Source: Tellurirhabdus rosea (lineage in GTDB: Bacteria > Bacteroidota > Bacteroidia > Cytophagales > Spirosomataceae). Taken from it: a stretch of 64,000 nt of DNA. The stretch's first letter is position 1. Each line of letters begins with the position of its first letter. Positions 34,187 through 45,093 of the stretch are shown piece after piece. The DNA is taken from the NCBI RefSeq assembly GCF_026278345.1, contig NZ_CP111085.1, positions 2,244,001 to 2,308,000 on the forward strand, read 5' to 3'. The notes beneath the pieces were generated by a model. That model was not told where the DNA came from, ran no database searches, and saw only the letters and a program-made list of their open reading frames with translations. Made by a program: the position numbers and the translations under genes.

Positions 34187-34405
34187 GGCGGTAACGATTA
34201 AGGGTTGGACGAATCTACATTGACTGGCCGCTAAATTAGGTTATTTCGCGGACCGGGCCGCCGGGAACGAAGCGGAGTCGGGCCGAATCCGGTGAAGAAA
34301 GTCGTTATTTTCCTCTCCTTACCGCTGCGAATCCGCTTTTTACAGAAGTAGACCCCTGCCCCGGAACACTTTTATGCTATACGTAAACCCGAAACGTTCA
34401 GAAGC

Positions 34406-35827
34406 ATGAAAAATACCAGCCCAAACGCCCAGTCGCGACGCCAATTTCTGAAGACCAGCGCCCAGGGAACTCTGGCGGCCGCCGTCATCAGCGGCTTTCC
34501 GACGATTGTCCCCGCCTCCGTTTTTGGTAAAAATGCACCCAGCAACCGCATCAATATCGGAGCCATCGGCACCGGCCGCATTTCGCGGGGTCACGACATG
34601 CCCGGCGTCTGGCAGTACGACAACGCCCTGATTATGTCCGTCTGCGACGTAGACAGCAAGCGGGCCGAAGACGCCAAAAAGCTCGTCAACGGGGTTTATG
34701 CCAAGAAAACCGGCAAGCAGGATTACGACGGCGTGCGGGTCTACACGGACTACCGCGAGCTGCTCAATAACAAGGATGTGGACGCCGTGCTCGTCAGCAC
34801 GCCCGACCACTGGCATGCGCCCATTGTCATCGACGCTGTTCGCGCCGGGAAGGACGTTTACATGCAGAAACCCGCTTCGCTGACCATCGCCGAGGGCCGG
34901 ATGATGGCCGATGCCGTCCGGAAATCGGGGCGGATTGTGCAGGTGGGCAGCCAGCAGCGCTCGTCCGAACAGTTCCGGTACGCCGCCGAACTGGTCCGCA
35001 ACGGCCGCATCGGTCAGCTCAAAAAAGTGTATGTCGGGCTGCCCGGCGACCCCGGCGGAGACGAGGAACCCAAGATGCCCGTTCCGTCCAACCTGAACTA
35101 TGACATGTGGCTCGGCACGACGCCGGATGTGTATTATACCGAAAAACGGGTTCACCCGCAGGTGGGCTACGACCGTCCGGGCTGGCTGCGCTGCGAGCAG
35201 TTCGGGGCGGGCATGATCACGGGCTGGGGTTCCCACCATATCGACTGCGCCCACTGGGCCATGAACACCGAACTGACCGGCCCGGTCGAAATCTGGGGCC
35301 GCGCGGATTTTCCCAAATCGGGTTTGTGGGACGTACACGGCATTTTCAAAACCGAAGCTCTGTACGAAAACGGCGTCCACATGATTGTGACCAACGAAAT
35401 TGCAAACGGCATCCGTTTTGAAGGCACGGAAGGCTGGATTTTTGTCTCGCGTGGGGATGGAGCCGTCACCTCCAGCGACCCCGTGGCGAAGCAGAACGCC
35501 GCCAAGAAGCTCGACGCCAGCGACCCGAAGATGCTGACCTCGGTCATCGGCCCGAACGAAGTCCACCTGACCGTCAGCAAGGAGCACCACGGCAACTGGC
35601 TCGAAAGCATCGTCAGCCGCAAGGAGCCGATTGCCCCGGCGGAGATCGGGCACCGTTCCTGCTCGGCCTGTCTGCTGCACCACGCCGCCATGAAACTGAA
35701 CCGCAAGCTGTACTGGGACCCGAAAAAAGAGCAATTCAAAAACGACCCGGAAGCCAACGCCCTGCTGTCGCGGCCGCAGCGCGCGCCTTACGCGATCAAG
35801 GCGCTGGCCAGCAATAAAACCCGCTAA
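34406..35827 (+). CDS. Tat-exported Gfo/Idh/MocA family oxidoreductase
   Basis: 473 residues. Twin-arginine signal SRRQFLKTSAQGTLAAAVISG (about 11-31) shows export of a folded, cofactor-loaded enzyme. Rossmann motif INIGAIGTGRIS (about 49-60), the family DKP-like motif as YMQKPASLTIAEGR (about 152-165), and catalytic-region H in GSHHIDCAHWAMN (about 279). It should bind NAD(P)(H) and oxidise or reduce sugars or cyclitols; related exported enzymes act as glycosidases or 3-keto-sugar oxidoreductases. It is the first gene of a four-gene operon. Confidence 0.88.
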   Translation: MKNTSPNAQSRRQFLKTSAQGTLAAAVISGFPTIVPASVFGKNAPSNRINIGAIGTGRISRGHDMPGVWQYDNALIMSVCDVDSKRAEDAKKLVNGVYAKKTGKQDYDGVRVYTDYRELLNNKDVDAVLVSTPDHWHAPIVIDAVRAGKDVYMQKPASLTIAEGRMMADAVRKSGRIVQVGSQQRSSEQFRYAAELVRNGRIGQLKKVYVGLPGDPGGDEEPKMPVPSNLNYDMWLGTTPDVYYTEKRVHPQVGYDRPGWLRCEQFGAGMITGWGSHHIDCAHWAMNTELTGPVEIWGRADFPKSGLWDVHGIFKTEALYENGVHMIVTNEIANGIRFEGTEGWIFVSRGDGAVTSSDPVAKQNAAKKLDASDPKMLTSVIGPNEVHLTVSKEHHGNWLESIVSRKEPIAPAEIGHRSCSACLLHHAAMKLNRKLYWDPKKEQFKNDPEANALLSRPQRAPYAIKALASNKTR

Positions 35828-35848
35828 TACAACCTGATTCTATTTTCA

Positions 35849-37273
35849 ATGAGACGATTTTTGTCCGTTTTTTGCCTGATGTCTGTTGCCCTGACCCGGC
35901 CGGCGGAAGCCCAGAACAAGGCCACCGTCCGGCTGATTACGCTTGACCCCGGCCACTTCCACGCGGCGCTGGTCCAGAAAAGTACGCTGCCCGGCGTGAG
36001 TCCCGAGGTACGCGTGTACGCCCCGGCGGGTCCGGATGTGCAGCTTCACCTGGGCCGCATTGAGTCTTACAACAAGCGTTCCGACAGCCCCACGCGCTGG
36101 CAGGAGACGGTGTACACCGGACCGGATTTTCTCGAAAAAATGCTGGCAGACAGCCGGGCTACGGCCCCGGAGGGCAAAGCCGGAAATGTAGTGGTGCTGG
36201 CGGGCAATAACGCCAAGAAAACCGAGTACATCCGGAAAGCCATCGGAGCGGGCATGAACGTGCTGGCCGACAAGCCGATGGCGATCAATTCCCGGCAGTT
36301 TGGCGAACTGAAAGACGCCTTTGCCGAAGCTGCCCGCCGCAAGGTGCTGCTCTATGACATCATGACGGAGCGGTTTGAGATCACGACCATGCTGCAACGG
36401 GAGTTTTCGCGGCTCCCGGCCGTCTTCGGGACACTGGAACGGGGTACCCCCGACAATCCGGCCGTGACGAAGGAAAGCGTTCACCATTTCTACAAATACG
36501 TCTCGGGCAGCGTGCTCCAGCGTCCGGCCTGGTTCATGGACGTGGCCCAGCAGGGCGAAGGCATTGTGGACGTGACCACCCACCTGGTTGACCTGGTGCA
36601 GTGGGAGTGCTTTCCGAATCAGGTGATTGATTACAACAAGGACATCCGCCTGACCAGCGCCCGCCGCTGGACGACCCCCATGACCCGCAGCCAGTTCCGA
36701 ACCATTACCAACCAGCCGGACTTTCCGGATTATCTCAAAAAGGACGTAACCGCCGACAGCGTGCTGAACGTGTACGCCAACGGCGAGATTAACTACGAAC
36801 TGCGGGGTGTACACGCCAAAGTGTCGGTCATCTGGGCGTTCAAGGCTCCGGAAGGCGCGGGCGATACGCATTATTCCATCATGCGGGGCACCAAAGCGAA
36901 CCTGGTCATCCGGCAGGGCGCCGAGCAGCAGTACAAACCGACCCTCTACATCGAGCCCCTCGCGGCGGGCGGTGCGGCCTACGAACAGGCGCTGGCTACA
37001 GCCCTGAAAAGCGTGCAGCGGCAGTTTCCCGGCGTGGATTTGAAGAAGCTCGACAAAGGATGGGAAGTGATTATCCCGGAGAAATACAAGGAAGGCCACG
37101 AAGCCCACTTCGGGCGGGTGGCCGAAAACTATTTCACGTACCTCAAAGCGGGTAAACTGCCCGCCTGGGAAGTCCCCAACATGCTGGCCAAATATTATAC
37201 CACTACGAAGGCGCTCGAACTGGCCAAACAGAGCAGCGGGGTTGCCGGAAAATCGTCTAAAAGCAAGCCGTAA
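35849..37273 (+). CDS. exported Gfo/Idh/MocA-like oxidoreductase with C-terminal domain
   Basis: 474 residues with a Sec-type signal peptide (MRRFLSVFCLMSVALTRPAEA), unlike its Tat neighbours. The Rossmann region begins VRLITLDPGHFHAALVQ and differs from the usual GxGxxG. NVLADKPMAINSRQ (about 136-149) keeps the DKP motif, and GIVDVTTHLVDLVQW (about 233-247) the family His. This matches the Bacteroidota 'putative oxidoreductase C-terminal domain' group. With a Sec signal and a changed dinucleotide loop, cofactor use is uncertain. It follows the first gene by 21 bp and precedes the third by 3 bp. Confidence 0.82.
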   Translation: MRRFLSVFCLMSVALTRPAEAQNKATVRLITLDPGHFHAALVQKSTLPGVSPEVRVYAPAGPDVQLHLGRIESYNKRSDSPTRWQETVYTGPDFLEKMLADSRATAPEGKAGNVVVLAGNNAKKTEYIRKAIGAGMNVLADKPMAINSRQFGELKDAFAEAARRKVLLYDIMTERFEITTMLQREFSRLPAVFGTLERGTPDNPAVTKESVHHFYKYVSGSVLQRPAWFMDVAQQGEGIVDVTTHLVDLVQWECFPNQVIDYNKDIRLTSARRWTTPMTRSQFRTITNQPDFPDYLKKDVTADSVLNVYANGEINYELRGVHAKVSVIWAFKAPEGAGDTHYSIMRGTKANLVIRQGAEQQYKPTLYIEPLAAGGAAYEQALATALKSVQRQFPGVDLKKLDKGWEVIIPEKYKEGHEAHFGRVAENYFTYLKAGKLPAWEVPNMLAKYYTTTKALELAKQSSGVAGKSSKSKP

Positions 37274-37276
37274 ACT

Positions 37277-38446
37277 ATGAAAACCTCATCTGATACCCGT
37301 CGCAGTTTCCTGAAAGAATCCGTCAGCACGGCGGCTGGCCTGTTGCTGCTTCCCGCTTTGCCCGGTGAAGGCTTCGCGGCCCCGGCCATTTTACCCACCG
37401 GAACGGTCGCCGGTGCCCAGCGGCCCGGTGCGGCCCGGCTGCGCTTCTCCGTCATCGGTCTCAACCACGGCCACATCTACGGACAGGTCGAGGCGGTGAC
37501 CCGCGGCGGCGGCGAACTGGTTTCGTTTTATGCCAAAGAACCGGACCTGAGCGCCGCCTTTCAGAAGCGGTATCCGAACGCCAAACTGGCCCGGAGCGAG
37601 CAGGAAATCCTGGAAGACAGCTCCATCAAGCTGATTCTGAGCGCCGCCATTCCCGACGAACGGGCACCGCTGGGCGTCCGGGTGATGAAGGCGGGCAAGG
37701 ATTACATGGTCGATAAGCCCGGCATCACCTCGCTCGACCAGCTGGCGGAAGTGCGCCGGGTGCAGAAGCAGACGGGCCGCATTTATTCCATCATGTACAG
37801 CGAACGGCTGGAAAACAAGGCGACCGTCAAGGCGGGCGAGCTGGTCAAGGCCGGGGCCATCGGTAAGGTCATCCAGACCATCGGCCTCGGACCGCACCGC
37901 ATGACGCCCAAATCACGCCCGGAGTGGTTCTTTGACAAACAGCGTTTCGGCGGCATCATCTGCGACATCGGCTCCCACCAGTTCGACCAGTTTCTGTATT
38001 TCACCGGCTCCACCAAAGCCGACATCGTGGCCTCGCAGGTCGGTAACGTACACCACCCGCAGTACCCGAAGTTCGAAGATTTCGGCGATGTGATGCTGCG
38101 CGGCAACGGCGGTACGGGCTACATCCGGGTTGACTGGTTCACGCCCGACGGCCTCAAAACCTGGGGCGACGGCCGACTGACCATCCTCGGCACCGACGGC
38201 TTTATGGAACTGCGCAAGTACATCGACCCGGCCGGGCGCGAAGGCGGCAGCCACCTGTTTGTCACCGACCATAAGGAAACCCGCTACATCGACTGCAAGG
38301 ACGTGGTCATGCCCTACGGCGAACAGCTCGTCAACGACGTGCTGAACCGCACGGAAACGGCCATGTCGCAGGAACACTGTTTTCTGGCTACCGAACTGGC
38401 GCTGAAGGCCCAAAAACAGGCGCAGATGCTGTCGCTGAAGGTGTAG
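37277..38446 (+). CDS. Tat-exported Gfo/Idh/MocA family oxidoreductase
   Basis: 389 residues. Twin-arginine signal TRRSFLKESVSTAAGLLLLPA (about 7-27). Rossmann motif RFSVIGLNHGHIYGQ (about 56-70), MVDKPGITSLDQ (about 145-156, DKP) and GGIICDIGSHQFDQFLYF (about 225-242, catalytic-region His). This places it in the same family as the first gene but only distantly related. The gap from the preceding gene is 3 bp, so translation is probably coupled. A role with the ThuA protein downstream in keto-sugar chemistry is an inference from gene order. Confidence 0.87.
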   Translation: MKTSSDTRRSFLKESVSTAAGLLLLPALPGEGFAAPAILPTGTVAGAQRPGAARLRFSVIGLNHGHIYGQVEAVTRGGGELVSFYAKEPDLSAAFQKRYPNAKLARSEQEILEDSSIKLILSAAIPDERAPLGVRVMKAGKDYMVDKPGITSLDQLAEVRRVQKQTGRIYSIMYSERLENKATVKAGELVKAGAIGKVIQTIGLGPHRMTPKSRPEWFFDKQRFGGIICDIGSHQFDQFLYFTGSTKADIVASQVGNVHHPQYPKFEDFGDVMLRGNGGTGYIRVDWFTPDGLKTWGDGRLTILGTDGFMELRKYIDPAGREGGSHLFVTDHKETRYIDCKDVVMPYGEQLVNDVLNRTETAMSQEHCFLATELALKAQKQAQMLSLKV

Positions 38447-38477
38447 GTTCAGATTTCAGGCATACTTTAATTGACTC

Positions 38478-39326
38478 ATGAAGCGATTTCTGACCGTCCT
38501 CCTTACCTTCCTGACCCTCTCCACAACGCTTTCCCAGGCCGGAGACGGCGTAAACTGGAAGAAAGTGAAAGTGCTGGTGTACACCAAAAACGGCAAGGGT
38601 TACGTTCACGACAACATTCCGTTCGCGGTGCAGTGCATCCAGCAGCTTGGCAGAGAGCATGGGTTCGCCGTCGATGTGTCCGACCAGCCGACCGTTTTTA
38701 CGGAAGCCAATCTGAGGCAGTACACGCTGCTGATTTTTCCGAGCACCAACAACGATGTGTTCGATACCGACGAGCAGCGGCTTCAGTTCCGGCGGTACAT
38801 CGAGGCGGGTGGCGGCTTTGTGGGCATTCATTCCGTGATGGGCACCGAACGCAACTGGACCTGGTTCAAGCGGATGCTGGGCGGTACGTTTGCCTGGCAT
38901 CCCAAATTTCAGCCGCTGCGTCTGGTCGCCCTCGACCCGGCTCACCCTTCGCTGGAGGGGCTGCCGAAAATCTGGGAAAAGCAGGACGAGTGCTATTTTG
39001 GCAAGGAACTGGCTCCCGGCCCGACGGTCATCATGGCCCACGACCTGACCTCACTCAACTACAGCGACGCCGATGGCGACAAGATTCGGGCCAATGCCGG
39101 AACCTTCAAAGACCTCTATCCGGCCGTCTGGCATTACCGCTACGATGGCGGCTATACCTGGTGTACGGCGCTCGGTCACGACAAGAAGGATTACAGCGAA
39201 CCGACCTTCGTCCGTCACCTCTTTCAGGGCATCCGCTTTGTGGCGGGGCAGGTCAAAAAAGTGGACTTCAGCCGCGCCTACGCCACCAGCCGCGACGAAG
39301 CCGTCCGCTGGCCAGCCCTCCCGTGA
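38478..39326 (+). CDS. exported ThuA domain protein
   Basis: 282 residues; signal peptide MKRFLTVLLTFLTLSTTLSQA. ThuA (trehalose-utilisation type) fold with KVLVYTKNGKGYVHDNIPFAVQCI (about 29-52), LLIFPSTNNDVFD, GGGFVGIHSVMGTERNWTWFKRMLGG (about 112-137) and the C-terminal RYDGGYTWCTALGHDKKDY. The domain has a glutamine-amidotransferase-like fold. ThuA/ThuB of Sinorhizobium take part in 3-keto-trehalose formation. It is the last gene of the operon and is followed by a strong hairpin. Confidence 0.87.
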   Translation: MKRFLTVLLTFLTLSTTLSQAGDGVNWKKVKVLVYTKNGKGYVHDNIPFAVQCIQQLGREHGFAVDVSDQPTVFTEANLRQYTLLIFPSTNNDVFDTDEQRLQFRRYIEAGGGFVGIHSVMGTERNWTWFKRMLGGTFAWHPKFQPLRLVALDPAHPSLEGLPKIWEKQDECYFGKELAPGPTVIMAHDLTSLNYSDADGDKIRANAGTFKDLYPAVWHYRYDGGYTWCTALGHDKKDYSEPTFVRHLFQGIRFVAGQVKKVDFSRAYATSRDEAVRWPALP

Positions 39327-39329
39327 CAA

Positions 39330-39385
39330 GCCTATAAAACACAAAAGACCACGTTTTTCGACGTGGTCTTTTGTGTTTTATAGGC
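39330..39385. terminator. 25-bp perfect hairpin, bidirectional terminator
   Basis: 39330-39354 is perfectly complementary to 39361-39385, with a 6-nt loop. The core AAAAGACCACG/CGTGGTCTTTT is a two-way terminator between the convergent thuA-like and helicase genes. The outer half (GCCTATAAAACAC) extends the stem beyond usual length. Confidence 0.85.
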
Positions 39386-39386
39386 A

Positions 39387-39451
39387 ATTGAGTGAATGAG
39401 TAATTGAGCGAGTGAGTGTCTGTTATTCGCTCAATCACTCATTCACTCAAT
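39387..39451. repeat. intergenic inverted repeat built from TGAGTGAATGAG words (element C)
   Basis: 39387-39413 pairs with 39425-39451 over 27 bp with two mismatches; the loop is 11 nt. The words (ATTGAGTGAATGAG, TTGAGCGA) match element A at 10175-10276. It directly follows the 25-bp terminator hairpin and ends 4 bp before the helicase stop codon. Confidence 0.8.
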
Positions 39452-39455
39452 AAAT

Positions 39456-40889
39456 TTACGCAGTCACTTCTGCTCCGCTGGACTTCGGGCGGGGCCGACG
39501 GCGGCGCGAGCGGGATTTCTTTTTGGCTTCGCCTCCTTCGCCGGTGACGGCAACGGGTGCGGCGGAAGCTTCTACGGGTGCCGGAGCGGCCTGCTGGGCC
39601 TGCGGCGACCGTTCGCCAGACTGGCCCCGGCTGCTGCCGCTGCGCCGTTTACCGTTGCGCCGACGGTCATTGTTATTGGTGCCGGAACTGCTGCCGGAGC
39701 CGCCTTTATGCCCGCGTTCGTGCTGGCCGGACCGTTTCACGGTCGGATCGGGGGCGGGGCCAAGGCCGAGTTCTTCGGTGATGATGCGCTTTTCGACTTC
39801 GCGTTCGAGCAGTTTTTCAATTTTGGCAACGCGGTACAGTTCGTCGCCGGATACAAAGGTAATGGCCGTACCCGTCGTGGCGGCGCGGGCCGTCCGGCCG
39901 ATGCGGTGGATATAATCCTCGGCATCGCGCGGGATGTCGTAGTTCACCACGTGCGAGAGGTTGTCGATGTCGATTCCCCGCGAGAGCACGTCCGTAGCGA
40001 CCAGAATCGGGAACTGCTTCATCTTGAATTCGCGCAGAACAATCTCGCGCTCATCCTGTTCGAGGTCCGACGAAATGCCTTTGGCGTCGTAACCCAGCTT
40101 TTTCAGCGAACGCACCAGAACATTCACCTCCGATTTCCGGGAAGTAAACATCACCATGCTCTGCACGTTGGTCTGCTGTAAAATATGCTCCAGAATCGGC
40201 AGTTTCTGACGGTCGTGCGCCAGGTAGAACTGCTGGTCGATGCCTTCCGCCGGCTTGGAAACCGCGAGGCGGATTTCCTGCGGGTCCATCAGAATACGCT
40301 TCGAAAACTCCCGGATTTTGTTGGGCATGGTCGCCGAGAACAGCAGCGTCTGCCGCTTGACGGGCAGTTTGCGGATGATGTTCATGATGTCGTCGGCAAA
40401 ACCCATGTCGAGCATCTTATCGGCTTCGTCCAGCACCAGACAATCGAGGTTGTCGAACTGGTTGTAGCCAAGCTGCATCTGGGCAATGAGGCGTCCCGGC
40501 GTAGCAATAACGATGTCTGCGCCGTTGCTGAGTCCTTTTTTCTGCTGGTCCCAGTCGCTGCCTTTGCCGCCGCCGTAAATGGCGATGCTCGTCGCGCTGA
40601 CGAAATACGATAGTCCTTCCACCTGTTCGTCGATCTGCTTGGCCAGCTCGCGGGTCGGCACCAGAATCAGGACGCTGGTGTGGTCGTGCTTCGAGCGGGC
40701 GATGCGGTCGAGGAGCGGAAGCAGATAGGCTGCGGTTTTGCCCGTCCCGGTCTGGGCGCAGGCGATCAGATCTTTTCCTTCGAGAATGGCCGGAATGGCC
40801 TGTTCCTGGATGGGTGTGGCCTGCTTAAAATTCATGGCATCAACGCCGTTGAGCAGGTCCTCATGGAGGTTAAACTCGTGAAATGTCAA
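39456..40889 (-). CDS. DEAD-box RNA helicase, RhlE type
   Basis: 477 residues. Q motif FKQATPIQEQAI (about 21-32), Walker A AQTGTGKT (about 45-52), VPTRELAKQI, DEAD in LVLDEADKMLDMG (about 152), SAT in LFSATMPNK, and C-domain VATDVLSRGIDI and HRIGRTARA. Residues about 385-477 form a low-complexity basic tail (Gly/Ser/Asn/Arg, then KKKSRSRRRRPRPKSSG) that probably binds RNA. The start is TTG at 40889, since the N-terminus MTFHEFNLHEDLL fits the family. The 5' leader holds a small hairpin (GTGGCC/GGCCAC, 40922-40943). Confidence 0.92.
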   Translation of the reverse strand: MTFHEFNLHEDLLNGVDAMNFKQATPIQEQAIPAILEGKDLIACAQTGTGKTAAYLLPLLDRIARSKHDHTSVLILVPTRELAKQIDEQVEGLSYFVSATSIAIYGGGKGSDWDQQKKGLSNGADIVIATPGRLIAQMQLGYNQFDNLDCLVLDEADKMLDMGFADDIMNIIRKLPVKRQTLLFSATMPNKIREFSKRILMDPQEIRLAVSKPAEGIDQQFYLAHDRQKLPILEHILQQTNVQSMVMFTSRKSEVNVLVRSLKKLGYDAKGISSDLEQDEREIVLREFKMKQFPILVATDVLSRGIDIDNLSHVVNYDIPRDAEDYIHRIGRTARAATTGTAITFVSGDELYRVAKIEKLLEREVEKRIITEELGLGPAPDPTVKRSGQHERGHKGGSGSSSGTNNNDRRRNGKRRSGSSRGQSGERSPQAQQAAPAPVEASAAPVAVTGEGGEAKKKSRSRRRRPRPKSSGAEVTA

Positions 40890-41035
40890 GGTAGTGTTTG
40901 TGATTTATTGAAAGAAAGGCGGTGGCCTTTTCTCCCCGGCCACTCATTCACCTGACTGCTACGAAAAATACAGAAAATTTAGATATAAAGTTCAAAACAA
41001 AAACTTTGCCAGCGTTTATCGTGGGCAGTGACCAC

Positions 41036-41974
41036 TCATTTGCTCATGCCTTTCAGCCAGCCTTTCAGGGCTTCGGGCCAGCCTTCTAGCGTGCCTTTGC
41101 CCTGCGTCCGGAGCGCGAATCCGTGGCCGCCGGTCGGGTACAGGTGCATTTCGGCCGGTACTCCCGCGGCCTTCAGGGCGAGGTAATACTGAATGCTGTT
41201 TTCGACCGGCACCGCTTTGTCGTCCAGCGCGTGCACCAGAAAGGTCGGCGGCGTTTTGGCCGTCACCTGTTTCTCGTTGGAATACAGATCAATCTGTTCC
41301 TGCGATGCATTTTTGCCGATCAGGCTTTCCCGCGAACCGGAGTGCGCAAACTGGCCGAACGAAATCACCGGGTACATCAGGATGGAGAAATCCGGGCGGG
41401 CCACGTCCGGCTGCACTCCCGCCCCTTCGTTGGGCTTGTCAAAATGCGTTGACAGCGTAGAGGCGAGGTGCCCGCCCGCCGAAAAGCCCATCACGCCGAC
41501 TTTATTGGCCTTTAAACCCCATTTCTGCGCATTCTGCCGGATCAGCTGCATGCCCCGCATGGCGTCGCTCAGCGGGACCAGATTCTTCTGGCTGGAGGTG
41601 CGGTCGTCGGGCAGGCGGTATTTCAGCACGAAAGCGGCGATGCCCTGTTCGTTCAGCCAGCGGGCGATGTCTTCGCCTTCGTGGCCGATGGCCAGAATCC
41701 GGTAGCCGCCGCCGGGGCACACCATCACGCCGACTCCGGTCGCTTTTTCTTTCGGCGGTAAATAAACGGCCAGCGTCGGCACCGTGACGTTGCTGATGCG
41801 GGCGATGCCGTCGTTGCCGGGATCGGCCTTTTCCTGAACGGCACTATTGGCGATGGCATACGGAATTTTTCCGGCGGGCCAGAGTTCTATCGTTTCGGGT
41901 TTGGATTGGGACATTCCGTCAGAAGCAAACAAGGCAGTTGCCAGCAACGCCACGGTAAAAGACAAAATTTTCAT
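41036..41974 (-). CDS. exported alpha/beta hydrolase, esterase/lipase-like
   Basis: 312 residues with a signal peptide (MKILSFTVALLATALFASDGMSQS). Alpha/beta hydrolase of the acetyl-xylan-esterase/BD-FAE-like group: oxyanion region VCPGGGYRILAIGHEGEDIARWL, nucleophile Ser in VGVMGFSAGGHLAS (about 165), Asp in VHALDDKAVP (about 251), His in YPTGGHGFAL (about 286). It probably removes acyl groups from carbohydrates or other esters outside the cytoplasm. It stands alone between a helicase and a peptidase. Confidence 0.87.
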   Translation of the reverse strand: MKILSFTVALLATALFASDGMSQSKPETIELWPAGKIPYAIANSAVQEKADPGNDGIARISNVTVPTLAVYLPPKEKATGVGVMVCPGGGYRILAIGHEGEDIARWLNEQGIAAFVLKYRLPDDRTSSQKNLVPLSDAMRGMQLIRQNAQKWGLKANKVGVMGFSAGGHLASTLSTHFDKPNEGAGVQPDVARPDFSILMYPVISFGQFAHSGSRESLIGKNASQEQIDLYSNEKQVTAKTPPTFLVHALDDKAVPVENSIQYYLALKAAGVPAEMHLYPTGGHGFALRTQGKGTLEGWPEALKGWLKGMSK

Positions 41975-42090
41975 TGGTTCAGGAATGATTTTTCTGCAAT
42001 CTAAGCAACGGAACCGAAAGAAAAGGCTTTTTTACGGCGCTTTGCCGCTTTTTTAGTAACTTTCGCTATTGGTCTCTCAAACACTTCTGA

Positions 42091-44103
<2,013 letters not shown>

Positions 44104-44128
44104 TTCATCAAGGGTAAAAGAATACAGC

Positions 44129-44158
44129 AAGGACAGCTCACGGGCTGTCCTTCTTTTG
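44129..44158 (+). terminator. Rho-independent terminator after the S9 peptidase
   Basis: AAGGACAGC...GCTGTCCTT (44129-44152) followed by TCTTTTGTTT. It also reads as a weaker terminator for the convergent membrane gene ending at 44160. Confidence 0.75.
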
Positions 44159-44159
44159 T

Positions 44160-44957
44160 TTACGTCAGCTTCTGCAAGACGGGATTGGCCTTTTTACCGA
44201 CCGGCACGAATGGCTTGCCCTGCATCGCCTGCACAAAAAGCCAGGTTGAAATGACGGCATACAGCAGCGCCGCCAGCACCGACGCCCGCACGGACGTCAG
44301 AAGGTAATACGAAACCAGCGGCAACACCTGCAAGGCGTGCATGCCGAAGAAGTGAGCGATACGCAGGTCGCCATAGTTGCGGTTCCAGCCCGCCAGCGGT
44401 AGCACTTCCCCGCCATCAGGCCCGCCGACCGAATGGGCCATCCGCGACCCCATCGCCAGCCCTTCCAGCGAAAACAGCACGAACAGAACAATGCCCAGAC
44501 GAATACCCCAGCGGTAAGCCGGTTCGAGGTCCGTCAGCGGGTTGGTAAAGAAATGAACGCCAATGTACCCCGTCCAGACCGAAATCCCGACGGCGGCCAG
44601 CCCCATCATCCCGTACAGCACAGCGTACACCGGCGTACTGACGTTGAAATGCGATGCCTGCCCCCGGGCCGCCTGAAACAGAATGTACGCATTTTCGAAG
44701 GTGAACAGGGCAATCATCCCCCAGCTGTACCACGTCACCGCCCGGTTGTCGCCGAGGTAGTGCATGTACCAGGCCATCGACCAGAGCAGCAGGACGGAAG
44801 AGGCAAAAAAGCGAAAAGGCTTCAGCCAGGCGTTCGCCCCCTGCACGGGCAGCCGCCAGGCCAGCACCAGACAGAACACAGCCGCCAGCAGGCAGATGGC
44901 CCCGTAGTAAAACAGCGGCTCGTTGCGATCTTTTAGTGTATTCAGAAACGATTCCAT
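44160..44957 (-). CDS. hypothetical seven-helix membrane protein
   Basis: 265 residues with seven hydrophobic segments. The first follows a short polar start (MESFLNTLKDRNEPLFYYGAICLL). Conserved-looking polar features in helices include WYMHYLGDN, FTFENAYILFQAARGQASHFN and RIAHFFGMHALQVLPL. The two His-rich segments (H in HYLGD and HFFGMHALQ) could bind a metal or haem, but that is a guess. The family is not recognised. It lies downstream of the TetR gene on the same strand. A copy of the TetR operator sits between them, so this gene is probably the regulated target. Confidence 0.75.
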   Translation of the reverse strand: MESFLNTLKDRNEPLFYYGAICLLAAVFCLVLAWRLPVQGANAWLKPFRFFASSVLLLWSMAWYMHYLGDNRAVTWYSWGMIALFTFENAYILFQAARGQASHFNVSTPVYAVLYGMMGLAAVGISVWTGYIGVHFFTNPLTDLEPAYRWGIRLGIVLFVLFSLEGLAMGSRMAHSVGGPDGGEVLPLAGWNRNYGDLRIAHFFGMHALQVLPLVSYYLLTSVRASVLAALLYAVISTWLFVQAMQGKPFVPVGKKANPVLQKLT

Positions 44958-45060
44958 ATGGCTTTGGTTAGCGTTGATAAGCCGTCAGGCCGCCCATGAC
45001 CTGTTGCTTCGTGGCGGATATAATGAGTGTAAATAGGAACTTCATTGATCGCTGTTTTAA

Positions 45061-45079
45061 AATTGAACATTGTTCATTA
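45061..45079 (-). promoter_or_regulatory. second TetR operator, upstream of the membrane gene
   Basis: TGAACATTGTTCA (45064-45076) is a 13-bp palindrome identical, apart from the central base, to the operator in front of the TetR gene. On the minus strand TTTG lies just upstream (about 45082). It is about 105 bp before the membrane gene start. Confidence 0.65.
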
Positions 45080-45093
45080 ACAAACAAAATTTT

